Assembly (NCBI RefSeq): GCF_019801605.1
Contig: NZ_JAHVIT010000005.1
Coordinates: 1-64,000, forward strand
Length of the DNA stretch: 64,000 nucleotides
Source of the DNA: Maritimibacter alkaliphilus
GTDB lineage: Bacteria; Pseudomonadota; Alphaproteobacteria; Rhodobacterales; Rhodobacteraceae
Direction: 5' to 3'
The position numbers and the translations under genes are program-made. The notes beneath the pieces are model-generated. The model saw only the letters and a program-made list of their open reading frames with translations. It was not told the origin of the DNA and made no database searches. Each line of letters starts with the position of its first letter. The first letter of the stretch is position 1. Positions 44,760 to 52,330 of the stretch are shown here, in pieces.

Positions 44760-45403
44760 CGATCGACACGCTGTCCCCCACTCTCGACACCCCGCCGGCA
44801 GGCGCGTTGAGCAGCCCGGCCGCGCAGAGGAACCTTGCCCCGATCCTGCAGGCGCTGGAGACGGTGGTGCCCGAGACCGGCAAGGCGCTGGAGCTGGCCT
44901 CCGGCACCGGCGAACACGTGGTGCGCATGGCAGGCGCCTTCCCCGGCCTGACATGGCAGCCCAGCGACATCGACCCGACGCGGATCACCTCGATCGACGC
45001 CTACGTCGCCGCGGCGGGCCTGCCCAACCTGCGCCCGGCGATCCGGATCGACGCCACCCGGCACGGCTGGTCCGCGATCCACGGCGGCAACGACCTGATC
45101 ATGGTGGTGAACCTGCTGCACCTGATCTCGACCCAGGACGCCGACATGGTGATCGAACAGGCCGCCAAGGCGCTGAACCGGGGCGGACGGTTGGCGGTCT
45201 ATGGCCCCTTCAAGCGCTCCGGCACCCTGACCAGCGAGGGCGACTTCCGCTTCGACGCCGAGCTGAAGGCGCGCGATCCGCTGATCGGCTACAAGGACGA
45301 CACGGAGATGACCAAGATGCTGCACGCCAACTGGCTGGAGCTGGAGAAAATCATCGAGATGCCCGCGAACAACCTGATGTTCGTCGCCCACCGGGCGAAC
45401 TGA
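44756..45403 (+). CDS. DUF938 protein, SAM-dependent methyltransferase fold
   Basis: The 215-residue protein has a DUF938 layout: AAQRNLAPILQALE at the start, the SAM-binding loop LELASGTGEHVVRMA near residue 45, and GGRLAVYGPFKRSG near 140. Members are thought to be methyltransferases of unknown target. It is coupled to the preceding oxidoreductase gene by an ATGA overlap. Confidence 0.8.
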   Translation: MTIDTLSPTLDTPPAGALSSPAAQRNLAPILQALETVVPETGKALELASGTGEHVVRMAGAFPGLTWQPSDIDPTRITSIDAYVAAAGLPNLRPAIRIDATRHGWSAIHGGNDLIMVVNLLHLISTQDADMVIEQAAKALNRGGRLAVYGPFKRSGTLTSEGDFRFDAELKARDPLIGYKDDTEMTKMLHANWLELEKIIEMPANNLMFVAHRAN

Positions 45404-45457
45404 TCCCGATCTGACGGCGCGTCATTTCCCGTGGCGCGGCCCGGATCTGGATTAAAT

Positions 45458-45471
45458 CTGATCCGGATCAA
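45458..45471 (+). promoter_or_regulatory. FNR/CRP-type box before the AhpD-like gene
   Basis: CTGATCCGGATCAA matches the FnrL consensus TTGAT-N4-ATCAA with one mismatch, 57 bases upstream of the AhpD-like start. It suggests oxygen-linked control. Confidence 0.45.
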
Positions 45472-45479
45472 AGTTGCAG

Positions 45480-45520
45480 CCTTTCGAATGTGTTTCCTGC
45501 GGGCAGGTATATTCGAAAGG
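45480..45520 (+). promoter_or_regulatory. Ten-base inverted repeat before the AhpD-like gene
   Basis: CCTTTCGAAT (45480-45489) and ATTCGAAAGG (45511-45520) are perfect reverse complements 21 bases apart, ending eight bases before the ATG. This could be an operator or a leader hairpin. Confidence 0.5.
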
Positions 45521-45528
45521 ACGCAGCC

Positions 45529-45870
45529 ATGAGCTGGACGGACAAGATCGAAGGCACGCGCACCCAGTTGCGCGGTCTCTACAAGGCCATTCCCGAAACC
45601 ACGCGCGCCTTTGGCGGCTTGAGCAAGGCCGTCGCCGAAAACGGCGTGCTGGACCTCAAGACCAAGGAATTCGTTGCGCTCGGCATCGCGGTGTCCCAGC
45701 GCTGCGAGGCCTGCATCGTGCTCCATGTCGAGGCGCTGATGAAAGCAGGCGCCACCCGCGAGGAACTGGGTGACGTGCTGGCGATGTCGGTGCAGATGGG
45801 CGGCGGGCCGGCCATGATGTACGCGGCCAAGGCGCTGGAGGCCTGGGACGAGTTCTCGGACAAGGCGTGA
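45529..45870 (+). CDS. Carboxymuconolactone decarboxylase-like (AhpD-type) protein
   Basis: The 113-residue protein starts MSWTDKIEGTRTQLRGLYKA. The catalytic CxxC-like motif CEACIVLHVEALMKAGA fits AhpD-type thiol reductases of the CMD family, with the histidine four residues after the second cysteine. Such proteins reduce peroxides. The start was chosen at 45529 since homology begins there. Confidence 0.85.
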   Translation: MSWTDKIEGTRTQLRGLYKAIPETTRAFGGLSKAVAENGVLDLKTKEFVALGIAVSQRCEACIVLHVEALMKAGATREELGDVLAMSVQMGGGPAMMYAAKALEAWDEFSDKA

Positions 45871-46014
45871 GGCCCGGTCCGCGCCCCTGAAGACCCCGCC
45901 CGGCCGCAGGGCCGGGTAGGCGCCGGGGCATTGGCCGGCTGCGGGGCCGGGCAAAGGCCGGAGCATCGGCACACCCCCGGTCGACGGAGCGCACCGGCAC
46001 CCCGGCGCCGCGCC

Positions 46015-47676
46015 TTACGCCTCGTTGTCGCGCCACCACATCGCAATCGGATAGCGGCGGTCCAGCCAGAAGGCCTTCTTCGTCAGCCGCGCGCCCGGCG
46101 CCGACTGGAAGCGCTTGTACTCGCTGATGTAGAGCAGGTGCTCCACCCGCTTCACGTCCGCCTTGTCATAGCCCGCCGCGACGCAATCCGCGACCGAGGC
46201 ATCCTGATCCACCAGCATCGTCAGGATGCCGTCCAGCACCGGGTAGTCAGGCAGCGAGTCGCTGTCCTTCTGGTCCGGGCGCAGCTCGGCCGAGGGCGGC
46301 TTGGTGATGATCCGCTCGGGGATGACCTCGCCCTCGGGGCCCATCATCCATCCGCGGTGGTTGGCGTTGCGCCAGCGACAGGTCTCGAAGACGCGGGTCT
46401 TGTAGAGGTCCTTGATCGGATTGTAGCCGCCCGCCATGTCGCCGTAGATCGTGGCATAGCCCACCGCCACCTCGGACTTGTTGCCGGTGGTCAGCAGCAT
46501 CTCGTTGAACTTGTTCGACAGCGCCATCAGCAGCAGGCCGCGCAAGCGGGACTGAATGTTCTCCTCGGTCGTGTCGGCGGCCAGCCCCTCGAAGAGCGGT
46601 GCCAGCGTCGCGGTGATCGCGTCGCGGCCCGCGCTGATCGGCACGAAGTCGTAGTGGCAGCCGAGCGCGGTGGCGCAGGCCTTGGCGTCCTCCAGCGAAT
46701 GCTCGGAGGTATATTCCGACGGCAGCATCACGCAGCGCACGTTCTCGGGGCCGAGTGCATCTGCGGCGATGGTCGCCACCAGCGCACTGTCGATCCCGCC
46801 GGACATCCCCAGCAGCACCTTGGCGAACCCGGTCTTGCGGCAATAGTCGCGCAGGCCCTCGACCATGACGCGGTAATCCTGCTCCCAGTCGTCGGGGATA
46901 TGGGCCTTGGGGCCCTCCTCGATGCGCCAGCCCTCGGGCCCGCGGATCAGGTCCACATGGGCGATCTCCTCGTCGAAGACCGGCATGTGGAAGGCCATCT
47001 CGCCGCCCGGGTTCAGGCCGAAGGAGCCGCCGTCGAAGACCTGGTCATCCTGCCCGCCGATCATGTTCAGGTAGATCAGCGGCAGGCCGGTCTCCACCAC
47101 GCGGGCGACCATGTGGTTGAACCGCGTGTCCATCTTGCCGCGGTAGTAGGGCGAGCCGTTGGGCACCAGCAGGAACTCGGCCCCGGTCTCGGCCAGCGTT
47201 TCGGAGACATCGGGGTGCCAGGCGTCCTCGCAGATCGGCGAGCCGATGCGGGTGTTGCCCACGGAATAGGGCCCGCCAAGCGGCCCGCTGTCGAAGATGC
47301 GGACCTCGTCGAAGACGGTCTCGTTGGGCAGCTCGTGCTTGAGCACGCGACTCACGACCTTGCCGCCGCGGCAGATGTGGTAGGCGTTGAAAAGCTCCGC
47401 CCCCTCGACCCAGGGGCCGCCCACGGCCAGCGCGGGGCCATCGGCACAGTCGCGGGCCAGCTGCTCGATCGCGGCGATCGCGGTCTGGTGGAAGATGGGC
47501 TTCTCCACGAGGTCCTGCGTGTTGTAGCCGGTGATGAACATCTCGGTCAGGGCGACGAGGTCGGCGCCCGCCTCGCGGCCCGCCTCCCAGGCGGCGCGCG
47601 CCTTGGCGGCATTGCCCGCGATGTCGCCGACCGTGGGGTTCAGCTGTGCCAGCGTGATGCGAAACCGTTCGGCCAT
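46015..47676 (-). CDS. nadE: Glutamine-dependent NAD+ synthetase
   Basis: The 553-residue protein has an N-terminal nitrilase-type amidase domain (FRITLAQLNPTVGDIAGNA, SPICEDAWHPDVSET) supplying ammonia, and a C-terminal synthetase domain with the ATP-binding LGMSGGIDSALVA near residue 292 and TTGNKSEVAVGYATIYGD near 395. It makes NAD+ from deamido-NAD+. It is transcribed alone and leftward. Confidence 0.95.
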   Translation of the reverse strand: MAERFRITLAQLNPTVGDIAGNAAKARAAWEAGREAGADLVALTEMFITGYNTQDLVEKPIFHQTAIAAIEQLARDCADGPALAVGGPWVEGAELFNAYHICRGGKVVSRVLKHELPNETVFDEVRIFDSGPLGGPYSVGNTRIGSPICEDAWHPDVSETLAETGAEFLLVPNGSPYYRGKMDTRFNHMVARVVETGLPLIYLNMIGGQDDQVFDGGSFGLNPGGEMAFHMPVFDEEIAHVDLIRGPEGWRIEEGPKAHIPDDWEQDYRVMVEGLRDYCRKTGFAKVLLGMSGGIDSALVATIAADALGPENVRCVMLPSEYTSEHSLEDAKACATALGCHYDFVPISAGRDAITATLAPLFEGLAADTTEENIQSRLRGLLLMALSNKFNEMLLTTGNKSEVAVGYATIYGDMAGGYNPIKDLYKTRVFETCRWRNANHRGWMMGPEGEVIPERIITKPPSAELRPDQKDSDSLPDYPVLDGILTMLVDQDASVADCVAAGYDKADVKRVEHLLYISEYKRFQSAPGARLTKKAFWLDRRYPIAMWWRDNEA

Positions 47677-47821
47677 CCGGCCCCCCTTTCCTGCGTTCTC
47701 CCCTGATTAGCGAGGCAAGCGGCGGAGGAAAAGGTGATTTCCCGGAAAGACATTGCCCGGCGGCAGGTGGTCCTCTACCTTGCCTACGCAACCCGCCGGT
47801 GGGGCGGAATGGGGAGTTGGT

Positions 47822-49270
47822 ATGAAACCACGCGCGTTGATCGCAACCTGTGCGGCGCTGGCCCTTGGGGCCGGGTTTGCCATGGCGCAGGACGGAGAGG
47901 TCCAGACCAAGCAATACGAGGGAGGCGGCGTCTACGAAGGCACCTTCCTCAACGGCCTTCAGCACGGCACCGGCACCTACCGGCTACCCAACGGCTATGA
48001 ATACACCGGCGACTGGGTCGAGGGCGAGATCGCGGGCCGCGGCACCGCGCGCTACCCCGACGGCTCGGTCTACGAGGGCGAGTTCGCCAAGGGCAAACCC
48101 GACGGCGTGGGCAAGATCGTCTTCTCCGACGGCGGCACCTATGAGGGCGAGTGGTCCGAGGGCAAGATCACCGGGCAGGGCGTCGTGACCTATGCCAACG
48201 GCTCGCGCTACGAGGGCCAATTCCGCAATGCGCTCCATGACGGGCGCGGCACGATGGTCGCCCCCTCCGGTTACACCTATGAAGGCGACTGGGTGAACGG
48301 CGTCGAAAGCGGTCAGGCCAAGATCTCCTACGCCGATGGCGAGGTCTACGAGGGCGCCGTGAAGGACGGCAAACGCTGGGGCGAAGGCACGCTGACCACG
48401 CCGGACGGGCTGACCTATACCGGTAGCTGGGAAGACGGCCAGATCAACGGTATCGGCACGCTGACCCAGCCCAACGGCGACGTCTACGAAGGCACGCTGA
48501 TCGCGGGCCGTCGCGAGGGCGAGGGCAAGGTGACCTACGCCAACGGCGACATCTACGAGGGCGAGTTCCACGAGGACCGGCGCGATGGCACCGGCACCTT
48601 CTCGGGCGCGGACGGCTACGAGTACACCGGCAGCTGGGTGGCCGGAAAGATCGGCGGCGAGGGCCGCGTGGTCTATCCCGACGGCTCCGTCTACGAGGGC
48701 CAGTTCCGCGAGGACCTGCCCGATGGGCAGGGCAAGATCACCTACCCCGACAGCTCGACCTACGAGGGCGAGTGGACCGCCGGCGTGATCGAGGGCGAGG
48801 GCATCGCCCGCTACGCCAACGGGCTGGTCTACGAGGGCGCCTTCAAGGGCGCCAAGAACGACGGCTACGGCGTGATCACCTTCCCCGACGGCTACCGCTA
48901 CGAAGGCGAGTGGTCCGAGGGGCAGCGCAGCGGGACCGGCACCGCGACCTATGCCGACGGCACCGTCTACGAGGGCGGCTTCGTCGCGGGCAAGCGCGAG
49001 GGCACGGGCAAGATCACCATGCCCGACGGCTTCACCTACGAAGGCGACTGGCAGGCGGGCGAGATCAGCGGCACCGGTGTCGCGACCTACGCCAACGGCG
49101 ATGTCTACGAGGGCGAATTCCTCAGCGGCAAGCGGCATGGGCAGGGCACCATGCGCTACTCCAGCGGCGAGGAAGCCTCTGGCACCTGGGACAATGGCGC
49201 CCTCGAAGGGGCGACGACCGCGGAAGCGACGGAAGAGCCCCCGACCGCCCCGTCGGCCCCGTCGGAGTAA
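47822..49270 (+). CDS. Secreted MORN-repeat protein, 18 repeats
   Basis: The 482-residue protein has a signal peptide (MKPRALIATCAALALGAGF) and from about residue 36 eighteen 23-residue MORN repeats of the form YEGxF/WxxGxxxGxGxxxYxxG, plus a degenerate nineteenth. The repeats alternate between an aromatic F and a W in the fourth position of the motif, giving a 46-residue double repeat, with the phase shifting at repeat 9-10. MORN repeats form beta-hairpin scaffolds in membrane or wall contacts; a periplasmic or surface role is likely here. The C-terminal tail is Pro/Ala-rich. Confidence 0.9.
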   Translation: MKPRALIATCAALALGAGFAMAQDGEVQTKQYEGGGVYEGTFLNGLQHGTGTYRLPNGYEYTGDWVEGEIAGRGTARYPDGSVYEGEFAKGKPDGVGKIVFSDGGTYEGEWSEGKITGQGVVTYANGSRYEGQFRNALHDGRGTMVAPSGYTYEGDWVNGVESGQAKISYADGEVYEGAVKDGKRWGEGTLTTPDGLTYTGSWEDGQINGIGTLTQPNGDVYEGTLIAGRREGEGKVTYANGDIYEGEFHEDRRDGTGTFSGADGYEYTGSWVAGKIGGEGRVVYPDGSVYEGQFREDLPDGQGKITYPDSSTYEGEWTAGVIEGEGIARYANGLVYEGAFKGAKNDGYGVITFPDGYRYEGEWSEGQRSGTGTATYADGTVYEGGFVAGKREGTGKITMPDGFTYEGDWQAGEISGTGVATYANGDVYEGEFLSGKRHGQGTMRYSSGEEASGTWDNGALEGATTAEATEEPPTAPSAPSE

Positions 49271-49278
49271 GCGGCATC

Positions 49279-49299
49279 GCAGGGCCCGCCGGGCCCTGC
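49279..49299 (+). terminator. Hairpin after the MORN gene
   Basis: GCAGGGCCC-GCC-GGGCCCTGC is a perfect 9-bp stem with a three-base loop, eight bases after the MORN stop. No T run follows, so it may be a weak terminator or mRNA 3' end. Confidence 0.4.
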
Positions 49300-49386
49300 C
49301 GATACGTCAGCGGCCCTTCCCCAATTGCGGCACTGCAGCGGAATTTCCGGGTTTTCAATCCAGTTTCCGCGCATTACACAGCCCTC

Positions 49387-49482
49387 ATGACCACTCAGGG
49401 CCTTCATATCTCCTTCAGCGCGACCCGCCGTTCCGGCGGCCTGTCGGCTGCCGCCCTGCTGCTTCTCCTAACGCGCCTCTGA
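49387..49482 (+). CDS. leuL: Leucine-rich leader peptide of leuA
   Basis: The frame encodes 31 residues: MTTQGLHISFSATRRSGGLS, then AAALLLLLTRL. Five leucine codons in a row (CTG CTG CTT CTC CTA) lie at 49456-49470 just before the stop at 49480, 78 bases upstream of leuA. This is the form of a ribosome-stalling attenuator peptide: when leucyl-tRNA is scarce the ribosome pauses in this run. Assignment is from position and the Leu run, not homology. Confidence 0.75.
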   Translation: MTTQGLHISFSATRRSGGLSAAALLLLLTRL

Positions 49483-49529
49483 GCGTGCCGTTTCGGCGCG
49501 ACCGCTCAGAGGAACAGCCGTTTCGCGCC
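49476..49529 (+). promoter_or_regulatory. Leucine attenuator: alternative hairpins before leuA
   Basis: Stem 1 pairs CCTCTGAGC (49476-49484, over the leader stop) with GCTCAGAGG (49504-49512). Stem 2 pairs GGCGCGA (49495-49501) with TCGCGCC (49523-49529). The second left arm lies inside the first loop and its right arm beyond it, so both cannot form in a simple fold. A ribosome paused on the Leu codons would cover the left arm of stem 1 and favour stem 2. No T run follows, so control may act on translation or through Rho. Confidence 0.6.
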
Positions 49530-49560
49530 AAGGCACCTGGAGATTAGAGAGAACACCGAC

Positions 49561-51129
49561 ATGACCAAAGCATCCGAACAGGACCGCGTCCTCATTTTCG
49601 ACACCACGCTCCGTGACGGCGAACAAAGCCCCGGCGCGACCATGACCCACGAAGAGAAGCTCGAGATCGCGGCGCTTCTCGACGAGATGGGCGTCGACAT
49701 CATCGAGGCCGGCTTCCCGATCGCTTCCGAAGGCGATTTCCGCGCCGTCAGCGAGATTGCCAAGAACTCCAAGAATTCGACCATCTGCGGCCTCGCCCGG
49801 GCGAACTTCAAGGACATCGACCGCGCGTGGGACGCCGTGAAATCCGCGCCCTCGCCGCGTATCCACACCTTCATCGGCACCTCGCCGCTGCACCGTGCGA
49901 TCCCGAACCTCGACATGGACCAGATGGCCGAGCGGATCCACGAGACGGTGACCCACGCGCGCAACCTCTGCGACAACATCCAGTGGTCGCCGATGGACGC
50001 GACGCGGACCGAGCATGACTATCTCTGCCGCGTGGTCGAGATCGCCATCAAGGCCGGCGCCACCACGATCAACGTGCCCGACACCGTGGGCTACACCGCC
50101 CCGCGCGAGTCCGCCGACCTGATCCGCATGCTCCTCGAGCGTGTGCCCGGCGCGGACGAGGTGATCTTCTCCACGCACTGCCACAACGACCTCGGCATGG
50201 CGACGGCCAACAGCCTCGCCGCCGTGGAAGCGGGCGCACGCCAGATCGAATGCACCGTGAACGGCCTCGGAGAGCGGGCGGGCAATACCGCGCTCGAAGA
50301 AGTGGTCATGGCGCTGAAGGTCCGCAACGACATCATGCCCTATGCCACCGGCGTGGACAGCACCAAGATCATGAACATCTCGCGCCGCGTCTCCGCGGTC
50401 TCGGGCTTCCCGGTGCAGTTCAACAAGGCGATCGTGGGCAAGAACGCCTTCGCGCATGAGAGCGGCATCCACCAGGACGGCATGCTCAAGAACGCCGAGA
50501 CCTTCGAGATCATGCGCCCGGCGGACGTTGGCCTGTCGGCCACGAACCTCGTCATGGGCAAGCACTCGGGCCGCGCGGCGCTGCGCTCCAAGCTCAAGGA
50601 CCTCGGGATCGAACTTGGCGAGAACCAGCTCAACGACGTCTTCGTGCGCTTCAAGGACCTCGCCGACCGCAAGAAGGAGGTCTTCGACGAGGATCTCATC
50701 GCGCTCGTGCGGGTCTCCGATGACGCGGGCGAGGACAGCCTCGTGCTGAAGTCGCTCAAGGTCGTCTGCGGCACCGAAGGTCCCCAGACCGCCGAGATGA
50801 CCCTCTCGGTCGACGGCGCGGACAAGAGCGTCACCGCCACCGGCGACGGCCCCGTGGATGCCGCTTTCAACGCGGTGAAGCAGATCTTCCCGCACGGCGC
50901 CCGGCTTCAGCTCTACCAGGTCCACGCCGTGACCGAGGGCACCGATGCGCAGGCCACCGTTTCGGTGCGCCTCGACGAGGAAGGCCGCATCGTGACCGGC
51001 CAGTCCGCCGACACCGACACCGTCGTGGCGAGCGTGAAGGCCTATGTCCACGCGCTGAACCGCCTCATCGTGCGCCGCGGCAAGACCGGCTCCGACAAGG
51101 CCGAGATTTCCTACAAGGACGTCTCGTAA
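49561..51129 (+). CDS. leuA: 2-isopropylmalate synthase
   Basis: The 522-residue protein has the HMGL-type catalytic domain (LIFDTTLRDGEQSPGATMTHEEK near the N-terminus, with the metal-binding aspartate; STHCHNDLGMATANSLAAVE) and a C-terminal leucine-binding regulatory domain from about residue 400. It condenses acetyl-CoA and 2-ketoisovalerate, the first step of leucine synthesis. Its leader carries a Leu-rich peptide. The palindrome element copy 2 follows 85 bases after the stop. Confidence 0.93.
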   Translation: MTKASEQDRVLIFDTTLRDGEQSPGATMTHEEKLEIAALLDEMGVDIIEAGFPIASEGDFRAVSEIAKNSKNSTICGLARANFKDIDRAWDAVKSAPSPRIHTFIGTSPLHRAIPNLDMDQMAERIHETVTHARNLCDNIQWSPMDATRTEHDYLCRVVEIAIKAGATTINVPDTVGYTAPRESADLIRMLLERVPGADEVIFSTHCHNDLGMATANSLAAVEAGARQIECTVNGLGERAGNTALEEVVMALKVRNDIMPYATGVDSTKIMNISRRVSAVSGFPVQFNKAIVGKNAFAHESGIHQDGMLKNAETFEIMRPADVGLSATNLVMGKHSGRAALRSKLKDLGIELGENQLNDVFVRFKDLADRKKEVFDEDLIALVRVSDDAGEDSLVLKSLKVVCGTEGPQTAEMTLSVDGADKSVTATGDGPVDAAFNAVKQIFPHGARLQLYQVHAVTEGTDAQATVSVRLDEEGRIVTGQSADTDTVVASVKAYVHALNRLIVRRGKTGSDKAEISYKDVS

Positions 51130-51213
51130 GCCGCAGCGCCCCTCACGGGTTCCCCGAACGCGCGCCCCTCACCGGGCGCGCGTTTTGCGTTCCGGGGGGC
51201 TCTCCGGGATCGA

Positions 51214-51348
51214 CCAAGAATTTTCGAAAATTCTTGGGAAAATTCTTCGAAGAATTTTCTGTGCGTGGGGGAGAGGGAGCGCTTCCATCGCAGGGCGCGG
51301 TGATCGGAAAATTCGAATTTTCCGGTCCGGAATTTTTGAAAATTCCGG
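51214..51348. repeat. Four-palindrome AT-rich element, copy 2
   Basis: Palindrome A (51214-51237) is identical to copy 1. B (51239-51258) is identical. C is CGGAAAATTC/GAATTTTCCG (51305-51324). D (51327-51348) carries the same single central mismatch as copy 1. The order A-B-spacer-C-D is kept; the spacer is 45 rather than 30 bases and is not conserved. It lies downstream of leuA, as copy 1 lies downstream of dnaE. Confidence 0.9.
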
Positions 51349-51412
51349 GGGGCTCCACCCCCTTGGGCCCATGCCGGGCCCAATTCCCCCGGAGTATTTG
51401 GGGAAAGATGAA
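51347..51412 (+). repeat. REP-like element, copy R5
   Basis: GGGGG-CTCCA-CCCCC-type hairpin, then GGGCCC-ATGCC-GGGCCC, then CCCCCGGAGTATTTGGGG and AAAGATGAA. It begins where the four-palindrome element ends (two bases shared) and lies between the convergent leuA and ispE genes. Confidence 0.75.
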
Positions 51413-51426
51413 AGCCGGGGCGCGCG

Positions 51427-52263
51427 TCAGCTGAGGGTCGTGGCGCGGGCCCACCAGCCAATGGGCGCGAGGCTGGCGGCAGCGGCCTCGGCGGCGCGGA
51501 GGTCCGGGTAGAGCGCGAAGCAGGTGGCGCCGGAGCCGGACATGCGCGCCAGCAGGCAGCCCGGCGTCGCGGCGAGGGCCTCGAGCACATCGCCGATCAC
51601 CGGGGCGATGTCACGGGCCGGGGCCTCGAGGTCATTGCGCTGCCCGGAGAGCCAGGCCGCGCAGCTGGCCGCGTCCGGCCAGTCCGGCAGGCGGGCGGGC
51701 AGCGCGGCATTGGTGCGGCGGGTCAGCCGCTTGAAGACCGCGGGCGTCTCGACGCCCAGGCCCGGGTTCACGAGGACCGCGGGCAGCGGCGGCAGGCCGG
51801 GGACATCCTCCAGCCGTTCGCCCACGCCCTGCATCCGCAGCGCGCGGGACCGCAGGCAGGCGGGCAGGTCGGCGCCGAGGCGTTCCGCGTTCTCCGGCAC
51901 GGGACGGCCCGTGGCCGCGGAGAGCGCCCGCAGGACGGCCGCGGCATCGGCGGTGCCGCCACCGATCCCCGCGGCCATGGGCAGATGCTTGGTCAGGCGG
52001 ATCGCTGCGGGCTGGCCGAAGAAGCTGGCGGCGCGGAAGACCAGGTTCTCGGGGCCGGCGGGCACGCCCTCTGCGAGGGGGCCGTCGAGGGTGAGGCTGT
52101 TTTCCGGGGCCGGCGTCACCTCCAGCACATCGCCGAAATCGGCGAAGCAGACGAGGCTGTCGAGCAGGTGATAGCCATCGCCGCGCTGCCCGGTGACATG
52201 GAGGGCGAGGTTGATCTTGGCCCGCGCGATCTCGTGCCGCGTGGCGGTTGTCCCGTCCGTCAT
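51427..52263 (-). CDS. ispE: 4-diphosphocytidyl-2-C-methyl-D-erythritol kinase
   Basis: The 278-residue protein has the GHMP-kinase glycine loop PMAAGIGGGTADAAAVLRAL near residue 90 and the N-terminal ARAKINLALHVTGQRGDGYH. It phosphorylates CDP-methylerythritol in the non-mevalonate isoprenoid pathway. Start at the ATG 52263; the open frame continues upstream without conserved sequence. It converges with leuA. Confidence 0.94.
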   Translation of the reverse strand: MTDGTTATRHEIARAKINLALHVTGQRGDGYHLLDSLVCFADFGDVLEVTPAPENSLTLDGPLAEGVPAGPENLVFRAASFFGQPAAIRLTKHLPMAAGIGGGTADAAAVLRALSAATGRPVPENAERLGADLPACLRSRALRMQGVGERLEDVPGLPPLPAVLVNPGLGVETPAVFKRLTRRTNAALPARLPDWPDAASCAAWLSGQRNDLEAPARDIAPVIGDVLEALAATPGCLLARMSGSGATCFALYPDLRAAEAAAASLAPIGWWARATTLS

Positions 52264-52330
52264 GAACTCAGCCTGCTTCCGTCCCGTCCCGATGCGCCGC
52301 CCGCCGGGGCGGCGCCCGGTCAGGCGGCCG

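Noticed and set aside
51185..51511. Short plus- and minus-strand frames across the second palindrome element
   Set aside because: They run through the repeats themselves and encode runs such as KFFEEFW and KFEFSG created by the palindromes; the same spurious peptides appear at copy 1.
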